From Kazachstania africana CBS 2517 (lineage: Eukaryota > Ascomycota > Saccharomycetes > Saccharomycetales > Saccharomycetaceae), in contig NC_018942.1 of NCBI RefSeq assembly GCF_000304475.1, positions 496,001-560,000 of the forward strand: a stretch of DNA of 64,000 bases. The letters run 5' to 3'. A program made the translations under genes and the position numbers. Positions 20,832 to 32,900 of this stretch are shown here, piece by piece (the stretch's first letter is position 1; each line of letters begins with the position of its first letter). The notes beneath the pieces were generated by a model. The model made no database searches and was not told the DNA's origin. It was given only the letters and a program-made list of their open reading frames with translations.

Positions 20832-22607
20832 ATGGCTAGTATTCACTCAAGTCATTCTTCTAAAAAAGAAGAAAATAAAGTAAATGAAACCTCATATTCA
20901 CTTGAGGCCCATGATGTCCCTGAAGATGACTATTATAATGTCGGTGTCACAAATATTGAGATATACTCGGAGTTTTACAATACTCCTATGAAGAGAATAA
21001 TTCTTTTTAGTTCGATTTTTTTGGTATGCTATTCATATAGCCTTGATAGTACTTTGCGTAAAACCTTTAAGACTGACGCAACAAATTCTTTCTCTGAGCA
21101 TTCTTTGGTATCATTTGTTAACTGTTTCAGTGCAATAGTTTCAGCTATTGGCGAGCTTTTCTTTGCCAGATCAGCGGACATTTTCGGCAGAACATCCATT
21201 TTTTATATATGTCTCGTCTTTTATGTTGTCGGTACTATTATTGTTGCTACTTCAAAAGGTATAAGCCAATTTGCTGCTGGTTATTGTATTTATTCTTTCG
21301 GTGAATCAGGTATCGATATGGTGATGCAACTTTTGGTTTCAGACTTTTCGCACTTGAATTGGAGGTTAGTTGCCGGGGTTATTCCAATGCTTCCTAATGT
21401 CATTAATGCATGGGCCAGTGGTACCATAGTATCAGATTTTAGCGATAATTGGCAATGGGGTATAGGAATGTTTGCTATCATTGTTCCTGTAGCATGTATT
21501 CCTCTCGCAGTATGCTTGTTCCATATGAGATATATGGCAAAAAAAAATAAAAAGAATGAACTAAAGCGTCCTTGGCATTCAAATAACGAACTCTCGTGGG
21601 CGCAGTTCATCAGAGAAACACTGTTTTGGAGGCTTGATTTAGTCGGTCTCATTACCCTCGGAGCATCATTGGGTTGTATTTTGGTACCATTTACATTGAC
21701 CAAAAAGGCCGGTAAAAAGTGGGCGAAAGCATCAACTATTGTTCCAGAAGTTATCGGTTGGGCCGTCGGTTTACCACTTTATATCGTATGGGAGAAATTT
21801 TATGCAAAGTATCCTTTAACGCCGCTAAGACTAATCAGAGACAGGGGAGTTTATGCTGCACTGGTCGCAGTTTTCCTGTATGAATTTATTTATGTTATGG
21901 AAGCAAATTATATGGTTACCGTTTTACAGGTAGCATTTAATAATACTTCTGCTGCAGCCACAAGAATTAACAACTCTTATGAGTTTGTAAGTGTTTTGAC
22001 TGCTTTTATACTAGGTTTCTTCGTTGTGTTCATTAGGAAGACCAAGAGGTTGATTTTGTTTGGTGGCACTTTGTTTTTCGTTTCTTATGGCTTATTCATC
22101 CGTTATCGTGGTGGTCATGGCTGTTATGCCGGATCTATCGCCGCCCTTTGTGTATTTGGTTTCGCAAATGGTTTTATTAAATACCCAACAAGAACTTCCC
22201 TTCAAGCTTCTGCAGGCTCTCATAAAAGGATGGCTATGATTACTGCTCTTTTCACCGCAATTGGTAGTGTTGGTAAAGCTATGGCAGCTGCTATCGCCGG
22301 TGCTATTTGGAGTGGTCTAATGCCAGGTGCATTATCCAGTAGGATTTCCAATTCAAAGGTAGCTGCAAAGGCTTATAGTTCACCTCTCACGGTAATTAAG
22401 ACGTATGGATGGAATTCGACTATTCGTAACGAGATGATTGAAGCTTATCGTTACGTCACAAAAGTTTTATATATTGTCGCAATTTGTTTATGTGTGCCTC
22501 TGCTAATTGCCTCTTTTCTACTGAGAGATAGAAGGTTGGAAAATAAGGTAGCTTATGATTCAGACTCAGATGATCCCTCAGTTTTGGATGAAGAGAAAAA
22601 AGTATAG
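20832..22607 (+). CDS. ARN/GEX-family major facilitator transporter
   Basis: This 591-residue membrane protein has about 14 hydrophobic helices and typical major facilitator features, such as the loop ARSADIFGRTSIF near residue 120. The N-terminal pattern (YYNVGVTNIEIYSEFY followed by a first helix) and the overall sequence fit the fungal siderophore/glutathione-exchanger group: Arn1, Arn2, Sit1, Enb1 and Gex1/2. Arn proteins take up iron-siderophore chelates; Gex proteins exchange glutathione for protons. I cannot decide between these substrates by eye. No such gene lies between RAD55 and SED1 in S. cerevisiae, so this is an insertion or relocation. The family is usually subtelomeric there. 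Confidence 0.85.
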   Translation: MASIHSSHSSKKEENKVNETSYSLEAHDVPEDDYYNVGVTNIEIYSEFYNTPMKRIILFSSIFLVCYSYSLDSTLRKTFKTDATNSFSEHSLVSFVNCFSAIVSAIGELFFARSADIFGRTSIFYICLVFYVVGTIIVATSKGISQFAAGYCIYSFGESGIDMVMQLLVSDFSHLNWRLVAGVIPMLPNVINAWASGTIVSDFSDNWQWGIGMFAIIVPVACIPLAVCLFHMRYMAKKNKKNELKRPWHSNNELSWAQFIRETLFWRLDLVGLITLGASLGCILVPFTLTKKAGKKWAKASTIVPEVIGWAVGLPLYIVWEKFYAKYPLTPLRLIRDRGVYAALVAVFLYEFIYVMEANYMVTVLQVAFNNTSAAATRINNSYEFVSVLTAFILGFFVVFIRKTKRLILFGGTLFFVSYGLFIRYRGGHGCYAGSIAALCVFGFANGFIKYPTRTSLQASAGSHKRMAMITALFTAIGSVGKAMAAAIAGAIWSGLMPGALSSRISNSKVAAKAYSSPLTVIKTYGWNSTIRNEMIEAYRYVTKVLYIVAICLCVPLLIASFLLRDRRLENKVAYDSDSDDPSVLDEEKKV

Positions 22608-22916
22608 TTGGAAAGCCGTATTATTTGGTTCTAACTTTACTTTTTCGTGTTTTTTTATTGAGATAGACTTTATACAGGTACATTTTGTAAAGAATATTAT
22701 AAATAAGCTAGGAAGCAAGCAAGTATGTCGGGTTTTGTAAGAAAGAGAAAATGACAGTTTTATATATCAATTTTAATTAACACATTTTACTCCAATAGTT
22801 ACAAGAAACACAAAATGTTTCGAAGTCCATATATTCTATATTCCGGATGGTCAATCAATATTTTGTAGCAAAGTGTTGCGACAAGTGACTTGATATAGTG
22901 GCCAAAAGAGAAATAT

Positions 22917-23213
22917 ATGTCCGATCATTTCAAGGAACTTTTTAACAAGGCAGCTAGTGAACAAAAATCAGACAGATACCCAACTGTTTGCAACAATTCA
23001 GGCTGTAATGGTAAAAGTATATTCATGCTCATGCGATTATTCGGCGTTATTGACTCGTTAGAAAATAGTACTCATAAAGGCCTTATTTCTCGTGCTGTTG
23101 GACACCTAACTTATTCGTGGCATAGAAGCCATTATTTCATGAGAAATAAAGAAAAGAGTGTACAAAGAAATTTCAAGAAAATGAGTTTATTGGTTATGCC
23201 TTCTCAGACATGA
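22917..23213 (+). CDS. Orphan small open reading frame, 98 codons
   Basis: This open frame starts at an ATG and codes a basic protein with no signal peptide, no membrane segment and no motif I recognise. It has two close cysteines near residues 25-30 and a Lys/Arg-rich C-terminal third. It lies alone, 309 bp after the transporter, on the same strand. It could be a lineage-specific gene, a remnant of a longer gene, or chance. Nothing in the context suggests a role. Confidence 0.3.
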   Translation: MSDHFKELFNKAASEQKSDRYPTVCNNSGCNGKSIFMLMRLFGVIDSLENSTHKGLISRAVGHLTYSWHRSHYFMRNKEKSVQRNFKKMSLLVMPSQT

Positions 23214-25352
23214 ATTACGTCCAACTACAATTGTCTGTATAATGTAATATACTGGCAGACAATGGATATTTAACTGGGGTTGCTTTGTTAGGTATTTAAG
23301 TTGTCATCCTTTTGAGGCTAGAAACTTTTAAATCTTCTATTCGGTTATGGTGCGTATGGTGGTAGTATATTGAAGGTGGGATGATTAACAGCAAAAATAG
23401 TCATCATTAAACTAGGCACAATTCAGTGTTTCAAAACGTCTATGTAGTTCCCTTGTAGTTTTTCAAGAAATACATTAATATACTGCTAGCACATTTTCCC
23501 CTTGGTATATCAAGTCAGGTGTTGTATTGAGAATAACCTTTTGGAACATAATTGACGATGTATATATCCTTAGTGAGTTCATAGTACGAAACTTTTTCAA
23601 GACGACTCTCGAAAGTGTCATCTCATTGCTAGCTTTCTAATGACCCTTGCATGAATGTTTTCTCGTGCAAATTACTCTAAACAGATAGCTCAGCTCCTCC
23701 ACTACAGCCTCCTTAAAATCTGAAGTGACGCGGATAAGAAGGTCGGTTAGGTGAAACCCAAAGTTGCTTGAAAGAGGAACTGTCAGGTTTCCGGGCGAGC
23801 TGTGTATAAGTGGACAAGATTAGTATGTCTCAGTATGAACTTTTTTGAGAGAGGCAATGAACCCCGCCAAATACAGGTCAAAGTTACTGTTGTAGAAAGA
23901 TATTTGCATTCAGGGAAGAGGAGAAGAAATTGCATAGTTTACTAGGGACGCAGAAATTTATAATATAGTGCATTGTCATTTGGAGCTACGGATCGGTATG
24001 TAGGGAAGCGATACCCTCGCAGTTAAGAGCAAATGCGTTATTCGAGACAAGTGCCACATGTATGTTATGACTGTTCTTGCAGCATTAGTCTTCTTCCCTT
24101 TTCCTCTTTCGAGGGGGATAACCCAGATCAAAAAGGCTGGCCTTGCGTTTTACTGACTTTGGAACACAGTTTTTTCCTATCCCCCTCGAATGATCTGTTA
24201 CTGACTGTAAGACGCATCGGAGAGATTGCGTCTCTTCTCGATCGCATTTAGCGCTTTTTTTCCTTTACTGGATCAGGCACAACGCGAATTTTGGGCCTCC
24301 CTTCTTCTCCTCCTCGAAGTGGCACATTCCAAAGTAGGAAAAGGTAGGAATCAAGCAGTACCCGTAGTTAATCCATATATCACATGTTCAGCCATTGGAC
24401 TTACTTGAAGCGTGGGTCGCCTACTGTAGACAGAGGGGGAACAAGGGCATTGCCCCCCCCCCCACCTTCCCCCGAGAGAGGAGCTCCTTTAGTGCAAATA
24501 ATTACAATAGCAAGATTATAATCAGGACCTGGTCCAGTTTCTTCTCTTTTTTTTTTTTTCTTGAGTTCATTCATTCTTTTATTGTGTAAAAGCATGAAGA
24601 AGACCTTGTAAGCCCCATGCATATCAGTTCATCCACGGGGTTTACAACAATTTTTAATATTCTTTTCTTCATTAGTAAAGTTTAAATTATACCATGAATG
24701 GATAGTTTTCACTTTCACCGAAAGTAGAAAAAAAAAATGCATCCGTTTCCCTTTGAAGAAACGTCATTGTATCTTTATCCAAAAATATTCTTGCCATCAG
24801 CATACTTCCAATTTATAACGCCCTGTACGTTTAATTTTATCTATTTCGATATAATGTTAGTTTAACACATATCATTAGGAGAGCCAAAAAAATTAAAAAT
24901 AAGTCAGAAAAGCAAGCATAACAGTGAATTTTTTGAGAACTTTCCTCTTTTGCACAAAAATTTCTATATAGTGTAATGTCAATTTTTCCCCCTTGCATCA
25001 TTATCGTCTTCTCGTGACGGTTTACGCCAATGTCCATTTTGTTTCACTGAGATGGTACTTTTGTCTATTTCCTCATGCACAAGTTTTGCAAAATGGATAC
25101 ACTCCATGCTGCCAATTCTAAAAATAAATTTAGAAACCAATCGTTTTTCTAACGAAGTGGGTGGTTTGAGTTTTGAATATCCTTCCTGAATTTGAACAAT
25201 ATGATGAGGCTATCTAATCCAACATATATAAATGTCCCATATATTTCCCTTGTTACAACTTTTTATCTTTGCTTTTTCACTTTATTTTGATATTAAAGCT
25301 AAATAAAATACTATCAGAAACCCATTCCATTCGTTGAGATATACAATTAAAA
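23214..25352. other. 2.1-kb region upstream of SED1
   Basis: There is no gene I can support. From about 24040 to 24480 the sequence is less AT-rich, with G- and C-runs: GGGGG near 24114, CCCCC near 24182, and an 11-base C run near 24453-24463. Some of these contain the stress-response core AGGGG/CCCCT. A long regulatory region is normal for SED1, one of the most strongly expressed wall-protein genes. Short overlapping frames here look accidental. Confidence 0.5.
25225..25232 (+). promoter_or_regulatory. TATA box of SED1
   Basis: TATATAAA lies 121 bases upstream of the SED1 start codon, within the normal range for a yeast TATA-dependent promoter. Confidence 0.6.
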
Positions 25353-26249
25353 ATGCAATTCAGTAACAAAAGTATTTTAATTTTTGCTTCCTTTGCTTCT
25401 TCAGCAATGGCCGTTGTCTCTAACAGCTCTGTCGCAAGTTACGCCTCTAGCACCGTCCCTGTATCTTCAAGTGTAATCCCAGTGGATGTCTCTTCCTCAT
25501 TACTACCAGCAGGGTCCGAAAATGGTACTTCAACTGCAGCAGAAGAAACTTCTACTACTGTACCAGTGGAATCCTCTGTGACTGTCCCAATTATTACAAG
25601 CTCCGGTGCCGGTGTTGTTAACGCTTCTACAACAGTCACCAGTACTGATACTGCAACCATTACTTCCTGCCCAGATGGTGTCTGTCTTCTATCAACCAGC
25701 TGGGAAACTGAAACGACTGTGGTCACTGAATTCACTACTTACTGTCCCGAACCAACCACTTTCACTTACAATGACAAGACATATACTGTTAACTCTGCCA
25801 CTACTATAACCATAACTGACTGTCCATGTACTCTTACAAAGACACACGAAATTGCCTACACTACTGTAACAAACGTTGTTACTGACTATACAACATACTG
25901 CCCAGAACCAACAACCGTTTGTATCGGTGATAGCACATACACTGTTTCTGAGCCAACCACAATCACTGTAACTGGTCCATGTACCATAACAGAAACTATC
26001 CCAGTTACAGTGCCAACAGTAGCTGAGACAACTACTGCTGCTCCAGCTGCTCCTGAAACTGACACAACGGTTATCAAGACGCCAGCTACTACTAAAGCCA
26101 CCCAATCAGCCACTACTGTGGCTGAAGTACAGACTTCAGAAGCAGCTCAATCCCAAACTACTGCAGTCGTTCAACAAAATGAAAATGGCGCTGCTGTCTT
26201 CATTCCATCTGCAGCTGCCATGGTGGGTGCTTTATTCTTCTTCTTATAA
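25353..26249 (+). CDS. SED1: Sed1-type GPI-anchored cell wall glycoprotein
   Basis: This 298-residue mannoprotein has a signal peptide (about residues 1-20), a Ser/Thr-rich O-glycosylated body, and a C-terminal GPI signal: a small-residue ENGAA site followed by a hydrophobic tail ending in FFFL. Two related cysteine-bearing repeats containing TTYCPEPTT match the repeat of S. cerevisiae Sed1 (YDR077W) and Spi1. Sed1 is the main structural wall protein of stationary-phase cells and resists lytic enzymes. Its position downstream of RAD55 agrees with S. cerevisiae, but with the ARN/GEX-type gene in between. The duplicate SPI1 is shorter, so SED1 is the better name. Confidence 0.9.
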   Translation: MQFSNKSILIFASFASSAMAVVSNSSVASYASSTVPVSSSVIPVDVSSSLLPAGSENGTSTAAEETSTTVPVESSVTVPIITSSGAGVVNASTTVTSTDTATITSCPDGVCLLSTSWETETTVVTEFTTYCPEPTTFTYNDKTYTVNSATTITITDCPCTLTKTHEIAYTTVTNVVTDYTTYCPEPTTVCIGDSTYTVSEPTTITVTGPCTITETIPVTVPTVAETTTAAPAAPETDTTVIKTPATTKATQSATTVAEVQTSEAAQSQTTAVVQQNENGAAVFIPSAAAMVGALFFFL

Positions 26250-27959
26250 TCTGAAGTGAGTAAGATAAATATAAGTCTGACTGACTAGTTTTAATTCTTA
26301 ATTATTTCATTTATTTTTTAGTTCTTGCGGTTACCAGTTTTTTGTAAATTTATATACACAAACTGTTTCAGAAAATAGTATTATATACTTTGACCTAATA
26401 TACATTCTCTTTCTTATAAGATCCGGCTAAGTCTGTTAGATAAAGAAAATGGAGTTTCATGCGATCAAAAATACGTGTGTTTCCAGTCTACCCTCGATTA
26501 TTTTGTGAGTTTTACAATAACCATTAAAAATGGTAGTAGAAATAAAAAAAGATAGGTGCGGCGTCGCTAATGGTACTATTTTTTTTTAAACGTGAACTCC
26601 ATGGCGTTAGCAGTTCACAATATTACCGTTGAGTAACTTGTTATTAAAAAAGATGCTTGCTTGTTACTGGTTCTAACTTATTCGTTAAGTATATGCTTAT
26701 CTCTATAATGCTTACTCTGTTGATAACGCAATTTTTAGCTTTTAGTACTTTATGAATAATTTTCTCAGATGTTCTTGGCTAATACAGCTAGTTCTCTAAA
26801 ATAAGTGAATAAAGAAATTGTGCTTTTGAATTAATTTTTTACAACGTAGCTGCAAGGTAGCTTGATTGTGTTATGACTTTTTCAGTAAAATATCACTCAA
26901 GAAAGAATTGTTCGTTTTTGCCTTGCCAAACCATGTCTGAACCATTACCGGTGTTTACAGATGGTTTCTACAAAGTTTAAGCTATTTCTCTCAGTAATTG
27001 CGTACAAATTCGATTTTAGATGTGGATAAAGAATGTGGCAATCTCATTCCATCAGAATATATGTTGCTGAACTAAGCACACTGTAGATCTGTATTCCTAC
27101 CAAATTTTGTCGGTACCTACAGTTAGCACTTCTATATGATGGCGGTAACGATTTATAGGATACATCAAGCAACTTTGTTATGTACTATTGAGACTATTTA
27201 GTTCTTGGTATATCTCTGCTATATATATATATATATTGTGGGCCAACTTTGGAGTTTCTTCTTGCAGAGGTTTTCTGTCCCTCCATTTTTCTATCATGTG
27301 CATGTTAAAATCGAGAATCCAAAAATTACTTAAAACATAGATAGAAGAGTAATAAGCATTGGTATCCGGTAATGCTTATGACTAAAAGTTACAGATTGAT
27401 ACATCCTCTTTCTTCTGTTGAGATCCACCAGCCTGAAGTATGCTAACTACAATCTTGGATTGCCTATCTTACGTCCTTTATGAACACAGTAGTTCTTGAA
27501 GGATGGATGACTTTTTGCATAGCCTAAATTTCACAATAAATTTCGGGACAGTTATCTTCTATCCATGGCCAGATTCCTGATTTAAATCACTTTCAGTAAT
27601 GATAGTTCAGAGCTTCTTCAGAGGAATAGGCTTAACTTGCTGCAACAACAAGTTATCTCTTTATACACCGAATATAATACTTCCTCAGTCAGCCCCTGAC
27701 TTTCTGTAAAATATCATAATGGATTCGGTTTTATTTATTATATAGAAGATAGAAATATACAACTATTACCACTGAAACTAGATAGAGAAAAATAGCATGT
27801 TGAGAAATAAAAATTGAAGAATAAAGTGAAGAACGAAATGGGTATATATACAAATCTATGGAGAAACATACTTATATATAAGAAGTTGCTTTAAAAGTAA
27901 GTCTAAAATAATAAAACGCATAAGTAAAATGGATACGGATGTGTATTTTTCGTATTAAA
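26250..27959. other. 1.7-kb intergene between SED1 and the adhesin gene
   Basis: This is an AT-rich spacer between convergent genes, unusually long for that arrangement. There is a TA microsatellite near 27220-27236. I see no frame with recognisable protein features and no tRNA. Decayed coding sequence cannot be excluded by eye. Confidence 0.5.
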
Positions 27960-29986
27960 TCAGAAAAGCAATAGAGACAAGGCTACGCAATGTAACAAAG
28001 TCCTTAATGTACCTCTTACATCTAACAAAGCTGCAGCGTCTTCGTAGGATCCAACACTAGCAGCGCTTGACGTAGCTACATTCGTTGCAGACCCTTGGAC
28101 TGCTGCAGTAGTTGATGTGTCAGCGCTACCTGAACCTGAACCGCCGATAACAGATGTAGTTTCAGCTGTGTAGACTTGACCATCGGAGTCAGTAGTCAAA
28201 TAATCTGAAACAACAGCGGTAACTACTGAACCATCAGAGGTGAAAGTGGTTAGGTGAAATGGTGGTACAGAACCAATGATGGTAGTTTCAGCTGTGGTGA
28301 CATGGCCATTAGAGTCAGTGGTAACGTAGTCAGATACTATACCAGTGACAACACTGCCATCAGAAATGAATGTGGTTAGGTGTTCTGGTAAGTCTGGGAG
28401 AATAGGAGTAGATTCTCTAGTTACAACGTTGCCTGCAGAATCAGTTGTAGTGTAGTCTGAAACAATAGCAGTAACTACAGAACCATCGGTGGTGAAAGTA
28501 GTCATGTATTCTGGTAGATCGGTAATGACAGATGTGGTTTCGTCAGTGACAAGGTTACCAGCAGAGTCGGTAGTGGTGTATTCAGAGACAACGGCAGTGA
28601 CTGTAGAGGAACCGGAAGTGATAGTAGTGGTCCAGTGTGGTAACTCACTAATAATAGATGTGGTTTCGTCAGTGACAAGGTTACCAGCAGAGTCAGTGGT
28701 AGTGTATTCAGAAACAACAGCAGTGACGGTAGAGGAACCAGAAGTGATGGTGGTGGTCCAGTCGGTTAAGCCAGAGATGATAGATGTGGTTTCATCAGTG
28801 ACAACACTACCAGCAGAGTCAGTAGTGGTGTAGTCAGAAACAACAGCAGTGACGGTAGAGGAACCAGAAGTGATGGTAGTGGTGTATGTGGTCAAACCAG
28901 GGATTGTAGATGTTGATGTTATAGTTTCAAGAAGACCATCGGAGTTGGTTGTGAGGTATTCATAGACAACAGCAGTGACAGTGGAAGAACCTGAACTGAT
29001 CGTAGTTGTGTAGTCTGTTAAGTTTGTAACATCAGTTAGATTGGCAATGGCACTACAATCTGGAACAGCAGGACATACTTGACAAATGGTTGGTCTTGCA
29101 CTATTTGGTGGCATTGGAGCATATGTTAAACTTTTATCATCATACGTAATGGCGTTGAGTTATAGTAATGACCAATATCGATGTAATAAGTACCACCTGA
29201 AGTTGCGACTGCAACAATACCGCTTGTAGCATTATACGTGTTGCTAGTGATCCCATATGGGAAGGAGATTACATTACTTGAACCGAAACCTCTAACCAGG
29301 AGGGTATTAGCACTGTACCCACCAATGGAAAGGATAGAAGTAGTGTTTTGTAAGTAGATAGTTTGATCAGCAACTGGATCGTTTGCAAGATTGTCAATAG
29401 TTAATTGACCACCTGAATTAATGGAAATACACCCAGTATCTGTCACAGTAGCAGACTGTTCCCAATTAGCATATTCTAAACAAATTGTACCGGTGTTTCT
29501 TAGATAACTATCACCCAAAGTAACACTTGCTGAGCCACTTGCCTGTTGCATAGATATAAGACCACCGTCATTGTTAAAAGTATTTGCAGCGGAGATCTTG
29601 TAATTACTTTCACCTAAACCAGAATTATGACCATCGACAAAGAAGTAACCAGAATTGTAGAAAGTACCACCATTTGCGCTGAAAGTTTCACCGGCCCAAG
29701 CGTAACTGTCATCGATAACGATGACGCCGTAATTGTAGATATCATCTTCAAAAACTGTTGTCCAACCAGCACTCCATGAGTCTTCATACATACATAGTTC
29801 ACCGTAAACGATAGCTTCACCAAACCAATAATGGGTAAGACCAGATCTAATGACCATAATGGAATCGAGGTTGATAGTAAACGTATCACTATAAGTTGTC
29901 GTACCTCTGGCAGTCTCTCGGCCGGAGACTGTTGTTGCTGAAGCAGCTGGGAGTAATGACAAAGCAGCTGTCATCAAAGATAACAT
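27960..29986 (-). pseudogene. Frameshifted HYR/IFF-type GPI adhesin
   Basis: Two consecutive minus-strand frames together form one cell-wall adhesin. The N-terminal frame (29986-29126) has a signal peptide, then about 260 residues of the beta-solenoid domain found in hyphally regulated (Hyr/Iff) wall proteins, seen as repeated short strands with N-G turns (NYGVIVIDD, YNSGYFFVDG, NDGGLISM). The second frame (29114-27960) begins with a CxxCx5C cluster, continues with seven 42-residue Thr/Ser-rich repeats (29015-28134), and ends in a short hydrophobic tail compatible with a GPI signal. The break is a single-base shift near 29130-29150. Both frames are otherwise clean, so it is a very recent lesion, a sequencing error, or a phase-variable switch. 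Such proteins mediate adhesion. Confidence 0.75.
28134..29015 (-). repeat. Seven tandem 126-bp repeats in the adhesin gene
   Basis: Seven units of 42 codons follow one another without gaps. The core is TTITSGSSTVTAVVSEY followed by TTDSAGN and a Thr-rich end. The middle units (about 28510-28890) are nearly identical in DNA, while the outer ones are more diverged. This fits expansion from the centre by unequal exchange, and the copy number is likely to vary between strains. Confidence 0.9.
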
Positions 29987-32900
29987 GCGGTTCTAGCCTT
30001 TGGAACGTTTCTGAAAAAATTTCGAAAACATTTTGAATTGACTAAAAGAAATGAAAGAACAATTCGATATTAGTGTTTCAAATATTAGATTTGGACTTCT
30101 ATTCTTAATGGTCTATTTCGAGATGAGAAAGACGATACTACCAGATAGATTGGCAAAAGAATGCCACTTATATAATTTTTTTTTCTTTCCTTATTTCCAA
30201 TTTTGAAGAAGAGAAATTTTAGTAAGGTCTAAGACCATTTCACAGTTTGTCCTGCATTAATTTTTGATGTACATCCCAGGGATGTTCAATTCTGGAAATG
30301 GTATGCCGTATAAAGGTTCGCTGGAGAAAATAAATGTTTAGAAGAAAATATTCATCACAGTAAGGAACATCGCATTAAAGAAGAGGAACTTACATCGGTC
30401 AGGAAGCCGTAGAAAAAAAACAATAGAGAACAATAGAGAACAATGGCATGATGTAAGTTTCCTCTATATTTGCTATTTTTGTATTTTGGTCTGTATATAT
30501 ATTTTTTTCATAATAATCTTTCTGCTAAATAAACGACGAGCGGAAGTGTTCGAGCTGATGAGAGATCGAGAAATTGACAAATAAAAAAGACAGACGATTT
30601 TCGCAGCAAGAACTACGCGTGGTGACCGTGTTTTTGTTTACATCTATTGTAATTTTTCAAGATTCGACTTTTCTAATGAAGTACCGAAGGAAAGAAGAAA
30701 AGATGATTTCAAGTCAAGAGCATCTGCCTTCTCTAGCTGTGGTGTCGGGATTTCACTGTCCTTGTTCGCTATTCGTTGTACGCCTTTCTCTCAGTGGAAT
30801 GGATGTGTGACAACATTCCTGTACCTTGTACTAATGAAGCCGAAAAAAAATAACTTGCATGGAGAAAGAGATTTCTTCGCAGAAAGGGAAAAAAGACGAG
30901 CGTCAACTCTGTTTCTGTTTTTGTTTTCTGTAACTATACTCTTCGCACCCTTCATGGGGGTACATCCTTAGTGTTGAGTCTTATTATACTTTTAGCGTTA
31001 CTCTTAGGTTCAATAATCTGATAATAGTCATTAATGCCTATTTCTCAAAAGGTGCTCTGTCTCGCCAGGATCATCATATTTATGTGTATTATGAGCGAGA
31101 TATGCAACGAGCTCTATGATTTGCAACCATCTTGTGTTTATACTGGTTGAAGTAATTTCCTTGCATTTTGTGCATATATCTTTTTTTCTATTGTTCTCAC
31201 TGTTCATGATAATAAATTTCTTAGCAGTCTAAATTTTTGAACAAGTCCAAAGCCGTTAAAATATGTTTGTATATACGCTGCTTTGCTTCGCTGCAGGCGG
31301 AGCAAATTCAATGACTAAAATCATGACTTTTTCACGATGTTCACCAGTGAAGCAGGCACTGGTGAAACTCTCCGCGTTGTCATTTACAGTACAGGTTAGT
31401 TCTTTGCTGGAGATTTGAAGGAAAGACAAAAAAACTGAGTCTGCAAAATGAAGATAGTAGGTGTCATCTTCTAATACAAGTTCGCTTGGTTTTGATTATC
31501 CATATATGAAAATAAAACCATGCCTTTCAAATGGTATCTACAGAAGGGATACATGATATTTTTTTGTAAAAAAAAAAAATAGAATGATTGTAGCTTTTAC
31601 CAGATTTTCTTGTTTATAGAAAACTGCGTGTCTTGTAGTTATTGCAATCATGTTTTAGTTTTGGACTTACATTCTTGCATTTTTTTTATTTTTTTTATTG
31701 TTACTTGAAATAGAACAATAGCGTTCTAATACCTTTGAAATATCTTCCAGTATTACTTCTTTTAGATTAACCTATTGTTTATGAGATTTCGTCGAGATTT
31801 TAGGTTGCTTGGGGTGACAAAAAAAGATGTACCATTTCTGTATCAGCTCCTTGCTTCTAGATTTGGTGGGCCCAAGGTATTGTTTTCTAGTATACAATTT
31901 TAGGTAAATAAAAGCTTGCCCCTCAAATGTCTTAATGAAGTTTCAAGTGAGTTTAAAGCCGGTATATTGACAGAGACGAGAGACTACAATGTTCGAAGTT
32001 TTCTTGTCCTCTATAAGTTGCCTGATTTCTCTTTGAGCCTAATTTCCTTTGTGGTTGATTTTTTTTCTCTTTTTTAACGTTTAGCCGAGAAATTGATTTT
32101 TTGAGTTGTTCCTTTTATTGCTGTATTTTTTTTCTGTTTTTCCTGACTTTGTACAATATTTATTTTTTTATGATTATTGATCTTTCCAGAAAATCAACCG
32201 ACCCATTGAGCTACAAAACTACATAGCATCCTGAATAAATAATTATAATACAGACTTAAATTATTTATGTATTGGAAAATAAAGAATACTAGGTAGCATG
32301 GCTATGGGGGAATGAGATGGTAACTTGATGATCTGGAACAATGTTGACTTCATGAGATTGCATATAATGCTAGAATACGTAGAGATAAAGAATATCCTTG
32401 TCCAAGTATCTACCTTCAAAACAGTTATTAAGTCGATTCTTCATATTATAGTTTATTTAAAATCCAGAATAGTGCTGAACACACAAAAATCCCTGTTTTA
32501 TGAAGTTAACTGTTCATGCACATATTGAGAACAGGGAAAAAGCGGCTAAGAACCTTTGAAAGGAACTTGTTTGTATCAAAATGCATAGTTCCTTCAGCTT
32601 TGATCAACATTGTATTCTCTGTGCTTGGATATAAAGTGGTTTTGTACTGATAGGAAATAAGTAGTACAATAATCTAATTTTTAAAGGATAGTTTGAAACT
32701 ACGGTGCCTTTGCAACCAGAGGTTATTGTTTCACATTGCTTACTAACATTTTGTATGGCGTTTGTTTCAACGTACTCACTTACAGAAATGTCTCTGCTTT
32801 GGCATAAATAACATGGACTTAACTATATTATGTAGAAAAAGGCTACAACAGAATTGTGACCTTGAATTATTTTAATGAATGACACTAACTCATTACTTTT

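Noticed and set aside
28489..28833. 114-codon plus-strand frame opposite the adhesin repeats
   Set aside because: It is the complement of tandem 126-bp repeats, which keep any stop-free frame open in each unit.
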